Assembly (NCBI GenBank): GCA_900708905.1
Contig: CAADRB010000026.1
Location: forward strand, 2,036,895 to 2,100,894
DNA: 64,000 bases
Source of the DNA: Hymenolepis diminuta
Lineage: Eukaryota; Platyhelminthes; Cestoda; Cyclophyllidea; Hymenolepididae
Reading direction: 5' to 3'
The translations under genes and the position numbers were made by a program. Positions 50,501 to 64,000 of the stretch are shown one piece after another. How positions within the stretch are numbered: the stretch's first letter is position 1; each line of letters opens with the position of its first letter. Below the pieces are notes generated by a model. It did no database searches. It was not told the DNA's origin and saw only the letters and a program-made list of their open reading frames with translations.

Positions 50501-53500
50501 CGTCTATAGTTAGTGAATTCTACCCTTTTTATGACTGTTAGAGAGTAATAAGGCGGTTAGACACTTGTTTATCAATCATAAAACACTGCCCCATCCAGGC
50601 AATTGAAGAGCATGTATAGAAAAAAACATCTCCGCATGTGATGGAAGTGACGAATTCCATGCTAAATCAATTAGCGGACTTTTACCAATGAGTTTATTTG
50701 ATGAATAACAATACGTAAATAGCCATTTTTTCCTGATTATCTGCTAAACTTCTAACGAATAATTTTACGTAAGCCATATGAAGTGTTACTGCAGACCGTT
50801 CTTCTAAAAATGTATCATTTCACCATTTATTCATGGAGTACGACTGGAACTGAGATGTACATGAATGTTATTAGTTATTTAAAAATCAGGCATTATCAGC
50901 TATTAATATAAACAGAAATCGACTGGAGGGAGCTGTACATTCATTTGTCACATTCATGCATATGGTGTGATCTTTAAGTGATCTAGTACAGAAAAAAAAT
51001 AGAAGAATTCGCTTTAAAATAGGGAAATAATGAAAGTAAGACTTCATTATTATGATTAATTATTGCATTTTAATTATAGGTCGTGAGTTACGCACTTAGT
51101 AAATATGCAGTACAACCTGAATCCGGAAATGAAATGACGAAAGGCACTTGGACGCCACGACCCTACCCACAACATCTCTTCCATCCCACCACTTTTTCAT
51201 TTTGTTGGACATGCAGTTAACTAATTTCAGTTGATCTGCGACAATGAACAATGTCAAACTGTTTTTTGCCTTTCGATGGGTTTTAGTAATTTATTATTAT
51301 GATATGAAGTAGGTAGGGAAAATGGCTAATTCACGCTGGTGATTTAAAAGATTAGAAAAATTAAGATAGAGTAGAATGAAACGAGCGTTTTAACGGGGAT
51401 TAAGATAACATTGAGTGTAGTTACTTGTAAAGGAATAGAGTAAAATTGAGTTGATTTGATTGCTGCTAGCTGCGATTTCTGACTTAAATAGCCTAAACGA
51501 TTAGAATTATGATGATGGGAGTGGTATTATGATATATTCCCCAAATTTGCGTTACATGTGTACATACTACAGTCGGAAAACCCTAAAGTGGTACTAATTC
51601 CGTTAATGAAGCTACTTTAGGATCCAGACCAAGGAAGGCTAGATATTCCCTTATAGAGCTAGTAATCCTCTTAGAAGCTAAAAGCCTAGTCAAAGTGAGA
51701 AGATCAAGAGTTGAGCAGAAGTGCGTATATGTTGGGCAACTAGAAATGAATGGGAGAGGAAAGAAGAAGTGGGAAGAGGAATTATAAAGGAAGGGGAAGG
51801 CAGACATGAATAAATCAGTTTGAAAGAAGCAGGCAAAATAAGATCCAATAAGGCGGTTGGCAGATTATGCGTTCTTTGTTCATTAATGAGCCAATAAAAA
51901 TTAGAGCAGAATTATGAGTCAGTAGGTATGTGCTATATGGAGACACCGAGTAGACGTATGAATCAGGGTGCGGAGGCACTATAAGTCCTTATATGAAAGT
52001 AAGGAATTAATTCCATTCACAATGTTACCCTCTACTTGGCAATATCTTATGACAGGAAAAAATAGCAGTCATATTCTGTAAAATCTGTTAAAAAGAACAA
52101 GAACGAAAATATACCTTAAACCTCGCAGATAGTAAATTGACATCGCTGATGATATATGTTATGAAATTCAGTAGATTGTGTGTCAATTATGTTATGCTTC
52201 CACGTTGCTCAAAAGGAGTCTAAGTGAGTGAAATTATAGGAAAATAGTAGTTAGTCCTTCGATTTGCTTCCCGGTTAGAAAAAAACAAACCTATTTGACA
52301 TTCTACTTCTCGAACTTAACCTGGAACTAGTCTAAACATGACGAAATTTTATGAAATATTGCAGCATTCCATCAAATTGCCTAATCCAAAAACCACATTT
52401 TCATTTCACTGTGCTTTACATAAAATCTGCCCTTGGCACAACAAGAAAATTGTTAAGACCTTTAATCATGGGAAGGCATCTGAAAAGGAGGAACACCAAA
52501 CTGGTCTAACAAAACATGAAACGAGGAGGGGAGAAGAGTCAGCAATAAGTAGGTCATGGAGTCAAGACACGGAGTCTCATCTATTGGGATTCGGGAGCAT
52601 TTAGTTGTGATGTCTCTGATTCGTAGCTGTGATGATATCCACTGTATTCAGAGCTTCCTGGCACGTTAATTCAACTCCGAGGTTGGCTATGTCATCTCGA
52701 TTCCATTCTAAAATTATTCTAGCCTAATACATGTGCAATATTCTGCATTTAAAATTTAAGCAGTGATGGTACAAATAGAGGTACAAGCACTTACAGAATT
52801 CTAATGAGTGAAATAAGTCTATTAAGTAAACGGTTACAATTTTAATAAAAAATCAAGTGGCTTTGTTGATTCACTAACTTAGCTTGCAGCTACTAATCGA
52901 TTTTGTCTCAACTGTCATTTGCTGGACTTTACTGTCTCCAATGTGGCAGTGTTTTCATGCAATTAGAACGTTTAAAATTTTACCTTTTCGTAGACAATAA
53001 TAACGAATTTAGTTGAAGGACTAGCTGAATCAATAGGAAAAGATGGACGGAATTTTACCGCTTTGCGGTATGAAATTTCACCCTCTTTACTCAAGTTTTG
53101 AAGGAACGGTCAAACCGCTTTCCCATACGGTGCAGCACTAGCATTGAGCAAAGAACATTTATACTCAAATTATCAAAAAATATAAATAATTTTTTAAAAA
53201 TAAAATTAAGTATTTCAACATACATTCTATTTAAAATTTCAAAATAAGTACCCAAAAGAATATCATTCATTGAAACAAATGAGAAAAGCGTTGCTGATGT
53301 CAACATACTTTTCATAATTATTTCATTTGCTTCTAATTTTCATAATTTTCTGGAGTCCTGACTGACTCGTTTTAGCTTGATTTTAGGAACCAATGAAAAA
53401 ATTCTGCTATATTCTTAACTATAATTGCTATAACGTAACCAACTATGAGTTCGGATAGTAATCTAGCAGAGTCAACAATCTAGAAAACTCGGTAATATAG

Positions 53501-56225
53501 CAACTTAACACAGAAGCTAATAACCCACGGCAGATCAGAAGGCACGTTATAGTCAACACGCGTGTATTCACGAAACCCTCTCTCAATCAGTATCGGCTTA
53601 AACAAATAAGAATAATTATCCAATGTCTTTTATCGGTGGGGAAATAAAGAAAGAAAATTCATTTTGGTTCATAGAAGAAATATTGGGAGCGGGGGAAAAT
53701 AATCATCATTTCTTCTAACAATAATATTCAAAAGTATCATAAATTTTACAATGATTCTTAGCTTCTCTTTTCATTTTCAGCCAAATTTATGCCCAGATTT
53801 ACGAGATTCGGATCTCCCCAAAACTAGATAATTTTTCCCAATTTGCATGTCACAACTGGAAAAATATTTTAATAATTATAAATTGTTTCATTTTAATAAT
53901 GAAAACATAATGTATAGTCACTCCAAAAAATATTATAGTCATTTTTCAGTTTTCACTGCTGCCTCTTAAAATCGTGACCAAACAAATGGTTAATAAGCAC
54001 CTCAAAATGTGGATGAGAACTCTGCCAATAATCCCGGAGACAAAGCAAGAAATTCTAATTTTAGAACGTGATGCTGCGTACAGACCACTATGTGAATATT
54101 CTATAACTCAAGTCCAAAAATTAAATGATGTAACTTTCTTCCCGATCTCTTTACTGTACCTCAAAGTTTCCCATGTAGCACGATCAAAATTTGATAATTA
54201 CGACAAGTGATATTATAAGATCTGATTTAATTTGACATTATTACAAACATAATGGTTGACAGGAGATGGGTATAAATATTCACAAAAACCTTCAAAATTC
54301 ATAAATTTTGCGATTTGAAGATCATTAGTTGTCTAACTTGGCTAGAGAATTTTTAAAATAACACGTGCTTATGCGAAATTTGTGATCATTTAATCTCTAC
54401 AATGTTTATAGCAACTACCAAACTCTGAAATTCCATTACCAAAAATCTCTGTGGCACTAATCTATCTTATATTACCTACATCAAAGTAGTCCGTGTAAAT
54501 GACCAATTTAGATAAAGAGACGCTAGAGACGCATTTAGGCCCATGCATCTGCGCTGTTTTAAATGTTAGTTGGTTGGATGCAAATCAGACATTCCAGTAA
54601 GGAACGTTGCCATTAAAATTTTGGAAGTAGGCTAAATTAGCAACCCTGTCAGCCCGTACGGAAGCACGGCGCACACACCAGTATGAGGGAATAATAAGAA
54701 ACTGGCAAATGAGATAGAACCATGAACCATTGAAAAAGCAGTGATTATCGTGGTAAGATAGTCGCTTCCTCTAGTCCATGTACTCCTTGTTTCTACTTGA
54801 TCAATACTTCTCCCCTTCACGGTCATTTAAATCCCTATGACTTTTTGTTCCGAACTGAATTACTTATAAGATACTTTTAATAAATACTTATTTATGGCAT
54901 AAATCCTACACATATCTATCTCAGCATGCCCAATCTTCTATTTTACTGATCCTTTTACACACATACTTATCTCCTGGTCTTTCAGTTGGTGCTTATTTCT
55001 CTCTTCCTCTCTCTTTTATTCATTATCGTCAAAAAAATTTTTGTTCCGATTCAATTCTTTGACGGTTGTTATATTCCGTTAGTCTTTAGGAAGATTTTAA
55101 GTATTTTGTTTGTTGAAATCTCTAAGCCTGATTTGTTTGGGCTATTAAAAAACTTTACCGACTGAATTAAAGATTTGATAAGACTGTTTCTATCGATACC
55201 ATTAATAACTTCATATACCAAGTAGGATTACACCTTTTAGTGGTGTACTTAAACCGTTAGATTTGTTTAAGCAGCAATATCTATGTGATGTTAGGAGGCC
55301 TAATCGAATATTTTCGTTGCACTCGAGAGTAACTCGCAATTTTCATCTCGCATGCACTGGATATCGATTATTGGATTCCCACACTCAAACTTAATTATGC
55401 AGACCATCTGTGGAGAAGCCGTAGATGCAATTATTGGCTAACCAGGCAGCCAATCATTTATCATCCATTCAAGCCTATGTAGGCTAATTAATTTTAAGAA
55501 TAGAAACCGTCGTTTGAACAGTAAGTCTTCTCTTTTCCTCTTCATTGAATTTGAATTATCGTAACTTTTCAATAAAGGCCAACTGAGAAGATATAAAAGC
55601 GAGCATAATTTTCAATCTTCATACTAACAGACGAAGAGTAAATACAAAAATAATAGGCGTTTGCAAAATAACATCAATGTGGAAAAATTAACAGTAAGAC
55701 AACGCCCTCTTTAAAAAAGAGGATTTTAATCGTTTGTTTTGTGTTGGAATCTGATTTACAAATTATTATCACGGTTCAAAATGAGTATTGACCAAAATAT
55801 AAAGACGGTTCATATGGGTTGATGGATCTAGTCATTTGGCAGTAATCGTTTTTTTTTGTCGATCAATCTATTGACTGCAAAATAATATCTACCATACTTC
55901 CAACGTGATCTAGGGGGCTAAATATTGCGTAGGGTCACTAGATGTAAAAGTGTAAAGAAGTGGTAACGAAAGTAGTTTAATGAAATTTACCAGAGTGAGG
56001 TGAGGGAGAGGACTAAGCAGTAGAAAGAAGGTGAAGCAGGCTGAATAAACTGACCGTAGAAGTTGATGGGAGAAATTTTGAGCTGGGCGAGTCTAGTACA
56101 TATGGGGTAGAGACAAAATAACGTTGAAATTCGGCCAAGATGAAAATTACACCGGCATACTGATAGGTAGAGAGGATAGAACACTGCAGTAATTAAGGGA
56201 CTAGATAAGGATCTACATGAGAAGG
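47590..56225. other. Gene-poor AT-rich region left of the assembly gap
   Basis: No confident gene. A less AT-rich patch at about 48400-48680 ends in ATG-GCT-ATA-GCG followed directly by a GTAAGT donor. The only in-phase partner noticed is an open stretch at 51080-51220 behind an AG acceptor. Together they would make a 50-residue peptide with no known relative. Short frames at 49766-49984, 52338-52604 and 53974-54210 are not recognised. Confidence 0.4.
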
Positions 56226-56275
56226 NNNNNNNNNNNNNNNNNNNNNNNNNNNNNNNNNNNNNNNNNNNNNNNNNN
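56226..56275. other. Assembly gap (50 N)
   Basis: Fifty consecutive N characters, a scaffold gap of conventional or unknown length. The left flank (about 55960-56225) is purine-rich on the plus strand, and the right flank is ordinary AT-rich DNA. Confidence 1.
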
Positions 56276-59200
56276 AGGTAAGAGCAATATGATTAATGTG
56301 TCTAAAAGGGGTAGTGAGGGGAAATTTTCGTCAGACGGTAATTAAATGAATTACAATTTTCCGGTACTCCGATGTTACTCGCCGTTTCTATTTGACTTCT
56401 CAAATTAAATTCCTATTGGACTCCATACCTAAATAATAAATTGAAGTACATAAATCAATTTATAAGTACACTTACATCCTCTCTGTGAACGAACAAATGA
56501 GCGGAACAAATGAGAACAAAAGCAAATGTACGCATATTGGAATAAAAAATTGGTAGTCATTAGAATCGTAACGATATATACTAATTTAAATTCACAGTTT
56601 ACTTAATTTAGGAAGGCGTGTTTTGCAATTCTGCACCAATTATATCCGAATATTTCCCATTTGTGTTATCATTTCTATCCCAATTGCATTAAATATAGTT
56701 TTTCCTTGCATTTGCCACGTTCGATGCTACATCTTAGAGAATATGTATTCATCGTTGATTACTGCTTCCGTTTTAATCATCTTTCCACCTGAGTAAAGGT
56801 TTGGGGTTGTGAGCAACTAAAATGGAGTATTAAAATTGTTTAATCTTCTTACGTATGTATTGATTGATTACAAACACCTCAAATTTATTATTCTCATGTT
56901 ATTCAATCTGTAAACTAACTTATTTTAGATTTCTATATTTTAATACGACTTCAGTAGGCTACAATATTGCCAAATACGGCCGTATTAGGAACAGTAAAGA
57001 CTTCTTGCCATATAAGTTTCCCTGTAGCTGTTTAGATCAGTTATGTCACCTTCTTTTATACAGTGAAACCGATTCCTAAACTACTCATTTGCTTCTGACA
57101 AACACATATTGAAGACTCCAAGCAAAGGAGTATTCAACTTTCTCCCTCCCCATGTTATGAGCTCGATCTCACTATAATAGGACGTGGTGTCCTACCTTTG
57201 CTATCTTTGCTTTGACTTTAAATAGCTCTCTTGTAGTCAAATTCAGCCATGGCACAGGACTTTTGGGATAGGTAAAGAACAGTCACGAGAGGCCTTAAAT
57301 GCTATAGCGTAACGTTGGGCTGAAAGAAAAGCTCTAATTGGAGCCTTCATTATTTGAAATTTCGATTTATTTTACTTCCTACTATCCATAAATGAGTAGA
57401 GTTCAATTATCACATAATAATATTTCATAACGCAAATTGCTGTCTGAATCTCACCTATATATAGTAGTGGGTAGTCATATTAGTTTAAAGTTTCGTTCAT
57501 TGTGTTTACGGTAATTTCATGAATTTATAAGAATATCGTATCCTGTCTTACATTTAGGGCAGAGAGTATGTTTTAGGTACTTGCCTTCGAATACAACTGT
57601 TTTGTATCTAACTTGAATAGACGCATGTAGATACTCTTAAGTCATTTTACTTTGGGGCACAATAAGCCTGGCTGGTAATTTAGCTACTTGAGATGTTCTG
57701 ATGTACTTCCATATCAGATTTAATTTTACCCTAATTTTGTGCAGCTACAAGGTCATTTAAGCCACGAAACTTTACTAATACCTAAGATTAGTCGTTTGGA
57801 GTTTAAAGACAAATAATTATATCAGTATTTGAATGGTCTATCTCAATTAATTACCTCAATTAGCATGATATTTACACAAATGTTTATTATTTATTCTACA
57901 CGGCTAAAAGAAACCTACCGCTTAATCACTTGCTATCTCATTAACATTTGTTTGGAATTTAACTGACATGAGGAGTTCAAATATTAAAATCAAATGTTTT
58001 CGATAGTTTAAATTCCAGTGATGTGCCTATCATCACTCAACAATACCTGTATGTTTATTCTTGGGCTACTAGCTTGAATGTGCATGTTTATACATCATGC
58101 GTATATCAGCCTTATTCTGGATACAATTAATAAGTCGAATATTTCAACTATTTGTATAATACTAGTAAATTTAATTCCATGTTACTTTAAATAATTAACT
58201 AATAAATTTAGATAATAAAAAGAAGTTTAATTGGAGATAACAATAATTTCTTTTAATTACTTATAAGGCCGTATTTTAAAACAGTGTGGGTTTCCAATTT
58301 ATCATGCGTTTTTTACTTTGCCATTTCGCTTCTTAATTTAAGTTTCACGAGACTGTAATATTCTTGAAAGCTCAACTGTTTGTTCTTCTTGTGCCTTCTT
58401 TATGTGTTGAGAAAAATAAGAAAATATATTTCCATTAGAGCTAGGCGGGTAAAACGACAAAATTCGTTTCGGAATGAAGCATCGCTTATTTTATATTTGT
58501 TGGTCTAAACAGCATTCCTTAAAGGCAGCATCTAATCTTGAATTTGAACTCTCCGGATGCAAAGCAGCATACTCCATTTCCTTAAAAGTCATTTCAAAAT
58601 AGTTCTAACCAACCGTCTTATCACAAACTCTTATAAACTATTATCAATAATTTACGTTTTTCTATAAAATCTCCTGTTAAGATTTGCCAGATTTTTGTTG
58701 AACTTAAGTCATAAATCAGAATAATTAATTGTTTGATAATGGGAAGGTGTATGCCTTCAGATGCATATTTCAGAGCATTTCGTTGACCCCTGTATTTGTC
58801 GAAGGTATTCCAAACAGCTATTTCACTAGGATAGATTCCCTAAACCGTAAAACAACGGTATTTTGATCGGAGAAAGTAATTTGAAAATGCATAGAAATAT
58901 TATAATTCGAATCATAATTTTATGTTTCATATTCTCAGTCTATTTACAGTACATCATCTTTAATCAGTATATTTTAATATTATAAATATAATTAGATTGT
59001 CTAATTCGAAGGAGAACTTTATAGAAATAAGTCTTTTATCAAATGCTCTTTGGAGCTAATTTCATTAGAAAAGCCGCAATAAAACAATTTCGCTGATTAT
59101 AATAACTACCACCATGACATATGAATGTGTAAGTGACGCACGATGTTGATCTTAAGCTGTGCTTGACGTATTTGTCACATTGGGTCCCACCTACATTGAA

Positions 59201-62200
59201 CAATTGGTCGTCGTATGACGCATAACTTTCTGTTTTCAATCTAACAGTTCAACTGCCTCATACTCAGGTCACCAGTCAACCAAATCATCATTTTCAACTA
59301 TCCACTTTCTCCTTCCTGTGTGATCGTCCAATACACTCTTGACCCAGCACAACTATCGTCCTTCAGATTTTGGAACTGGTTGTGCTATCACGCAAGCCTT
59401 TAAGAGCAATGAATTAATAGGAGGAAGTCTCAAAATCTTTCTTAATCAAATTATAAACGCAGCATTACTTGCAATTAGTGCTACTTTAAATTAAAAGAAA
59501 AGTAATATTTCGGGCAGTAATGATAAAATAAAATATGTGAATTAAATGAAATAGTTATATTCCGAGCAATAATCTAAAATATATAAGTTTTTCTTACCCT
59601 ACAATTCATTATAACTATTACAAGGCTTGAAATAAATAAGTCCGTAAGTTAATAAATAATTTCTTCACTTATTTAAGGTTTTAAATTAATGATGTTGTAA
59701 AATTAAATTTATTAACTAACTGGAACCTCTGCCATTAAATATATTACTTTGTGGCCCACGTCAAAAGTTAATCCTATCGCGTATTCCGTAAAAGGGAAGA
59801 TTCTCAACCACGATTTTTCATCTGAAGGAATAATTGAAAATATTCTGGAAAGTTTTTTTTAGCTTCTTTGCTTGATTTCATATTTATTGATAAATTAAAA
59901 TTTGTTGATTCTTATTAGAGTAAAATCTTTTGAAATGTTTATGCTCAATTTTTGGGCCTTGATACTCGTATTTTGATGCTATTTCTGGTAAATTTAATTT
60001 TAAAACTATTCGCACTTTAAAATAAATTGAAGTTGAAATTTTTCTTAAATATAGTTGATTTGTAATCTTTAAAATTGTACGCTCTCAGTCTTTACCATTT
60101 GAAAGTTAATAATATTTGTTAAATTGTTAAAGCTCAATTAATTTAAATATTCATAAACGCGATACCCTAAGAAGTGACAAGTTGATTTTAAGAGGTTCCC
60201 CCTTGGCATTATGAGCAATAATTAAAAATTATATAAAATCCCTCAGAAATTTGTCATATTTGTCAAATGTTTGCCAAATTTGATATGCAAAATGAATTTT
60301 TTTATCCTCAAAGATATGTTTTTTATTGACAATGCCTTGGGAAATCTAATGTATTTTGTTTCGAAACCTAGGAATGATTGACCAAAAACAAAATATTGGT
60401 ATTTTGAAAATTTCACCTATTAAATACTTCTTTTCTGTGTATTTTTACCTTTGCATTTGCGGTCTGAGTTTGATTCTAATGAGATACCCTGTTATCAAGT
60501 CGAAACCTCCCCGATTTGAAATCCGTTTTATCTAAATTTCTGGAAAGTCGTTAAAAATATACAAAATTCTATAAATGGTACAAGAATATCTTATTATGAA
60601 TCTTAATCCCCTTATGATGAGTAAGGTGCGATGTCAAAGAACCAATGCAAAATTAATCAGTAGTAGTTCGCTTCTTTCCCTGAAAAAAAATCAGGTCAAG
60701 CTTAATTGGATAACAATGGACAAAAACACGTTATTTACACGAGGAATAGATAAAATGAAGACTAACAACATTCACTTTTAATTTTAGTAATAATTTAACC
60801 TGTTTTATTTATTATTTGTATTATCCACTTGGCAAGATGGGGACATATTCATGAAGCCAAGGAAAACAAAATATTATATAATATTGTTATTATTTTACAC
60901 AGCGCTGTAGATTTCAACAAAATCAAAAACAAGACATTAACAAATGTCAGTAATTCCTCAGTTAATTTGCAACAAAAACAAAAAGGATGTATACCGGGAA
61001 AAGAAATCAACCACAATTTTCAGACAAATATACAACTATATATAAATAAAAATTTTGGAAAATATACTGCAGAAAGGGGGGAACTGTACAATTTTTCACT
61101 GAAGTCTCGTTTGCAAAAATTGAATGACTTTAAGCAAAATGTATTACTTTAGATGCTCCTTCGAAAAATTAACAAAACAAATTATGTTTTTACTACAAAT
61201 TAAAAAATTTAACAGTTGTAGTTAACAAATGAAATTTACTTATTGGGTGTTATGAAAACTTTTCAGTGCTATGAAAGGGGTTCTGGTTTTAATTACAAAT
61301 GGCAATTATTTCTTAAATGATAATTTTGCTTAATTATAATACAATAACATATAATTTTTTTGTCGTATTACGAGGCACCTAATAAATACTGAGAAAATGT
61401 CAATTGAAGCGTTCTTGGCACTTCACGCACTTTAAGTAGAATTAAGTTGAAATTCTGGCACTTTTTCTATTGCCGATTTCACGAATCTATTCTCGGTTAT
61501 TGCAAATGCAATGACTGTTCTCCGTAACATTTCAATTCTCCATCCCAACATAAAAATAAGTATCATCCAATGTGATCACGATTAAATTACCCTTCATATC
61601 CTTGTAAATAAGAGATATTCTGGATATTTGTATAGCTTACCTAAATCATATCGAAAGTTACCCCTACCGTTTTAGTGTCAGTCTAAATTTTTCTGTTATA
61701 AACGTTTTTTGCTGCAATTCCCAGAAAAAAATCAGTATTTCGATTAAATAAATTTATTTTGTAAAAGAAATAAACTCAAACTAAATAAAATTAATTTAGG
61801 GGGCATTCAATTTTTAATAAGGAATATTTCATACAAAAATTAAGTTAATTGATTAAAGTACATATATCAAACTAATAAGTTAATTAATCAATTAGCCAAA
61901 ATAAGAATGTTTAATAAATAACAAGTTGTTTGCATTTTATTTATCATGTGAAAATTTTCAATATATACGTTTTCAGTACGAAGGGAATTTATTATGATCG
62001 ATTCCTTACTATTCCACCCCATTTTCTCTTCATCTGATACCACAATATTTCCAATGTTTTTAGAAAAGATTCAAGCAACGCCTTGGTGACATTTAAATAT
62101 TTATATATATTTTGTATTTAAAATTAATTTTTGCACATTCTGTTTTAATTTGCAACTTTCCCTTAAAAATTAAAGAAAACACATGAAACACTACTGCACT

Positions 62201-64000
62201 AAATGCCATACGAAAATGTTTCTCGCATATTTGCCTACCATTTGTGGTATTCATTATCTGAAATTTTCTGATGGTATTTATCAGCCTACGAATTCAATGC
62301 ATCCTTTGGTGCATTTATTTAAATACTACTTAAATTATTTTAGTAGTAAATCAAAATCCTAGAGAATATATTAAAACATAATTGAATATATGATTTAAAA
62401 TAGGTGCCAGGTTTTGACTTTAAATGCACAGAGATTTGAATAACAGAATTCAATTTAGGTTGCGTAAATTAGCCTAGGATGCAGTAAAGCAAACTAACTC
62501 ATCCACTTAAGTAAAATTCAAAATGTTTGTGCAATAGTTATTTAAAAATGATGAAAGTTCACAAACTTAATTAAAGTTCGCATTCGAAAGAATATTTACA
62601 TGAATTTAATTTCCAGAATGAAATTTAAATAAATTGCAAAAATAGTTTTTTTCAGTTCTTTAAATTAATCGATAAATCTTAAAAGCTGTCAAATACGTTT
62701 CAAGTATATAAATCATCTATCTATTTATCTATTCGGTGATTAAAAATATTTTTCACACTGATTATTATTAATAAATGTAAATTCATTCTACTTTTCTTAT
62801 AAAGACACCGCAGGATGCCGAGAGCAATGAAACCTGTTTTTCGATTTCGGTCTCTACTTGACTTGTATTCAGTAACTGAAACAGCAATACATAATTTAAT
62901 ATGGTAAATTCTGCGGTTTTCATTACTCACTTTTATTATTGCAGCAAATATGGTGAAGATAAGGTCAATCAAGATTCCCCTGTGAGCGTAGTAGTTGACG
63001 ATAAGGTACGCGTAGAATTCCTTCGCAGTGGATTTTGTGAATATGAGTATACAGCATCGTATAATTCTGAGGTACTGATTTATGTTTCGTTAAATACGTC
63101 AACGAAAAATTTCTATGTTAAATATGGTTTCTGTACACTTTCTTTTTGTTACAGGATCGTGAATTTGGTACTAATGTATGCTGTGAATTATCGCACACTT
63201 TTGAGACCTATTAAGTATAGAATTTGTAATGTATGTTATGTATGCTGTTGCGTACATGTAAATAAAAATTTATGCATATAAAGTTAACTGCTTTTTAATA
63301 AAATGACGAAAAATTTGATCATTATCTTGTACTATGTATATGTTTGTTTTGTTTAAGGAAAAATTTTTAAAATACACTTGTGGGAATTATTTTTAGATTA
63401 AATTAAGTTGATTTTATGGAAACTGTTCCTGTCGACCAATGATCGAAATTTTCACTCGCCCTTAAGTTTTCTTAAGGATCGCAGGTCCTTGGGCTCTTAG
63501 GGAGAATTAGGCCTCATCTGATCATTTATGCGAGGTTTAACTGCATCTGCAGTACCTTTCCGTAGAATTATTTATCTTCTTTGTTTTCCTCATTTCCTTA
63601 ATGAATTTTTCATGTCTTTTAATTTATATTTAGGTGCAATGAGCTTGAATTTCTATATTTAAATGAAGGCTATATTCTGGTTTGAATAAATTAGAGTTTT
63701 TTGTTTAAAAAAACTAGCTTCGCGGGTAGCGGTAACTGACAAGGATGAGCATGTAGTCATTATGAGTAATATCGAACTTTTGGGAGAGTTTTGAAGTATT
63801 AATAAATAAATGAAATTTTGCTTATACCAACAAATTCATGTTACTGACATTGAAAATAATGAAACGAAGTGAAGTGAGGTCGAGCTAATCTACTAATATG
63901 AAGTTTACCAGATCTACAACTTTCACATCATACTTGAGAAAAACATAAAAGGGAGTAAAATATCCTGTTTTTAGGGCCCATATTACTAACCATAATTGAA
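56276..64000. other. Gene-poor AT-rich region right of the gap
   Basis: Very AT-rich, especially 58-62.7 kb. Short frames (60575-60781, 60829-61152) have a composition typical of chance AT-rich ORFs. A candidate exon at about 62945-63071 is preceded by TTTATTATTGCAG and ends before a GTACTG donor-like site (or earlier, at 63005 before GTACGC). Its translation (KYGEDKVNQDSPVSVVVDDK and onward) looks protein-like, but no partner exon was found. Confidence 0.35.

Noticed and set aside
51583..51807. Purine-rich stretch superficially like those at 33.8-33.9 kb and 55.98-56.2 kb, suggesting a dispersed repeat
   Set aside because: Similarity is only in composition (GA-rich); no convincing aligned block could be found by eye.
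60575..61152. Two Asn/Lys/Ile-rich frames of 68 and 107 codons
   Set aside because: Composition is that of random AT-rich DNA, with no splice signals or recognisable motifs.
1..64000. CRISPR array, operon-like gene clusters, rRNA or tRNA genes
   Set aside because: None seen; the window is spliced eukaryotic DNA and direct repeats are limited to microsatellites and one short tandem duplication.

Overview
The window reads as nuclear DNA of an AT-rich metazoan, most likely a parasitic flatworm (cestode-like). The reasons are: spliced genes with both very short (34, 61, 68 and 69 nt) and multi-kilobase introns; 3' splice acceptors sitting 7-12 nt in front of several start codons, as expected for spliced-leader trans-splicing; and flatworm-like gene content. 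The taxon is inferred, because no search could be run. Splice models were built by hand from GT/AG sites, and codon phase was checked at every junction.

Layout. (1) 185-23262, plus strand: a 14-exon gene for a Kidins220/ARMS-like KAP-family membrane protein (1293 aa from the first Met in the window; the N-terminal ankyrin part, if there is one, lies to the left). Its introns hold a dead antisense mariner copy (about 10.6-11.7 kb) and several microsatellites. (2) 24559-31360, minus strand: a 10-exon gene for a 764-aa pogo/Tigger/Jerky-like transposase-derived protein. It has a pipsqueak HTH, a CENP-B-like region, a DDE domain with a doubtful third acidic residue, a Pro/Thr/Ser-rich linker and a C-terminal PHD-like zinc finger. 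(3) 31.4-34.6 kb: a head-to-head intergenic region with an old duplicated segment. (4) 34711-35563, plus: mitochondrial ribosomal protein L13 (uL13m). (5) 36653-37271, minus: mitochondrial initiation factor IF-3-like, convergent with L13. (6) 40098-41473, plus: ornithine aminotransferase with a 9-nt first coding exon. (7) 41.5-64 kb: gene-poor AT-rich DNA with a decayed Ty3/Gypsy integrase relic (about 45.8-46.7 kb), a short tandem repeat, a 50-N assembly gap at 56226-56275, and a few weak exon candidates.

The genes look like unrelated housekeeping and signalling loci, not a functional cluster; two of them (L13m and mtIF-3) both serve mitochondrial translation. I found no tRNA, rRNA or CRISPR array, and no evidence of a multi-gene defence or biosynthetic system. 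The observations most worth following are the intron-rich, apparently domesticated transposase-PHD gene, the KAP protein that has lost a recognisable Walker A motif, and the repeated acceptor-just-before-ATG arrangement.
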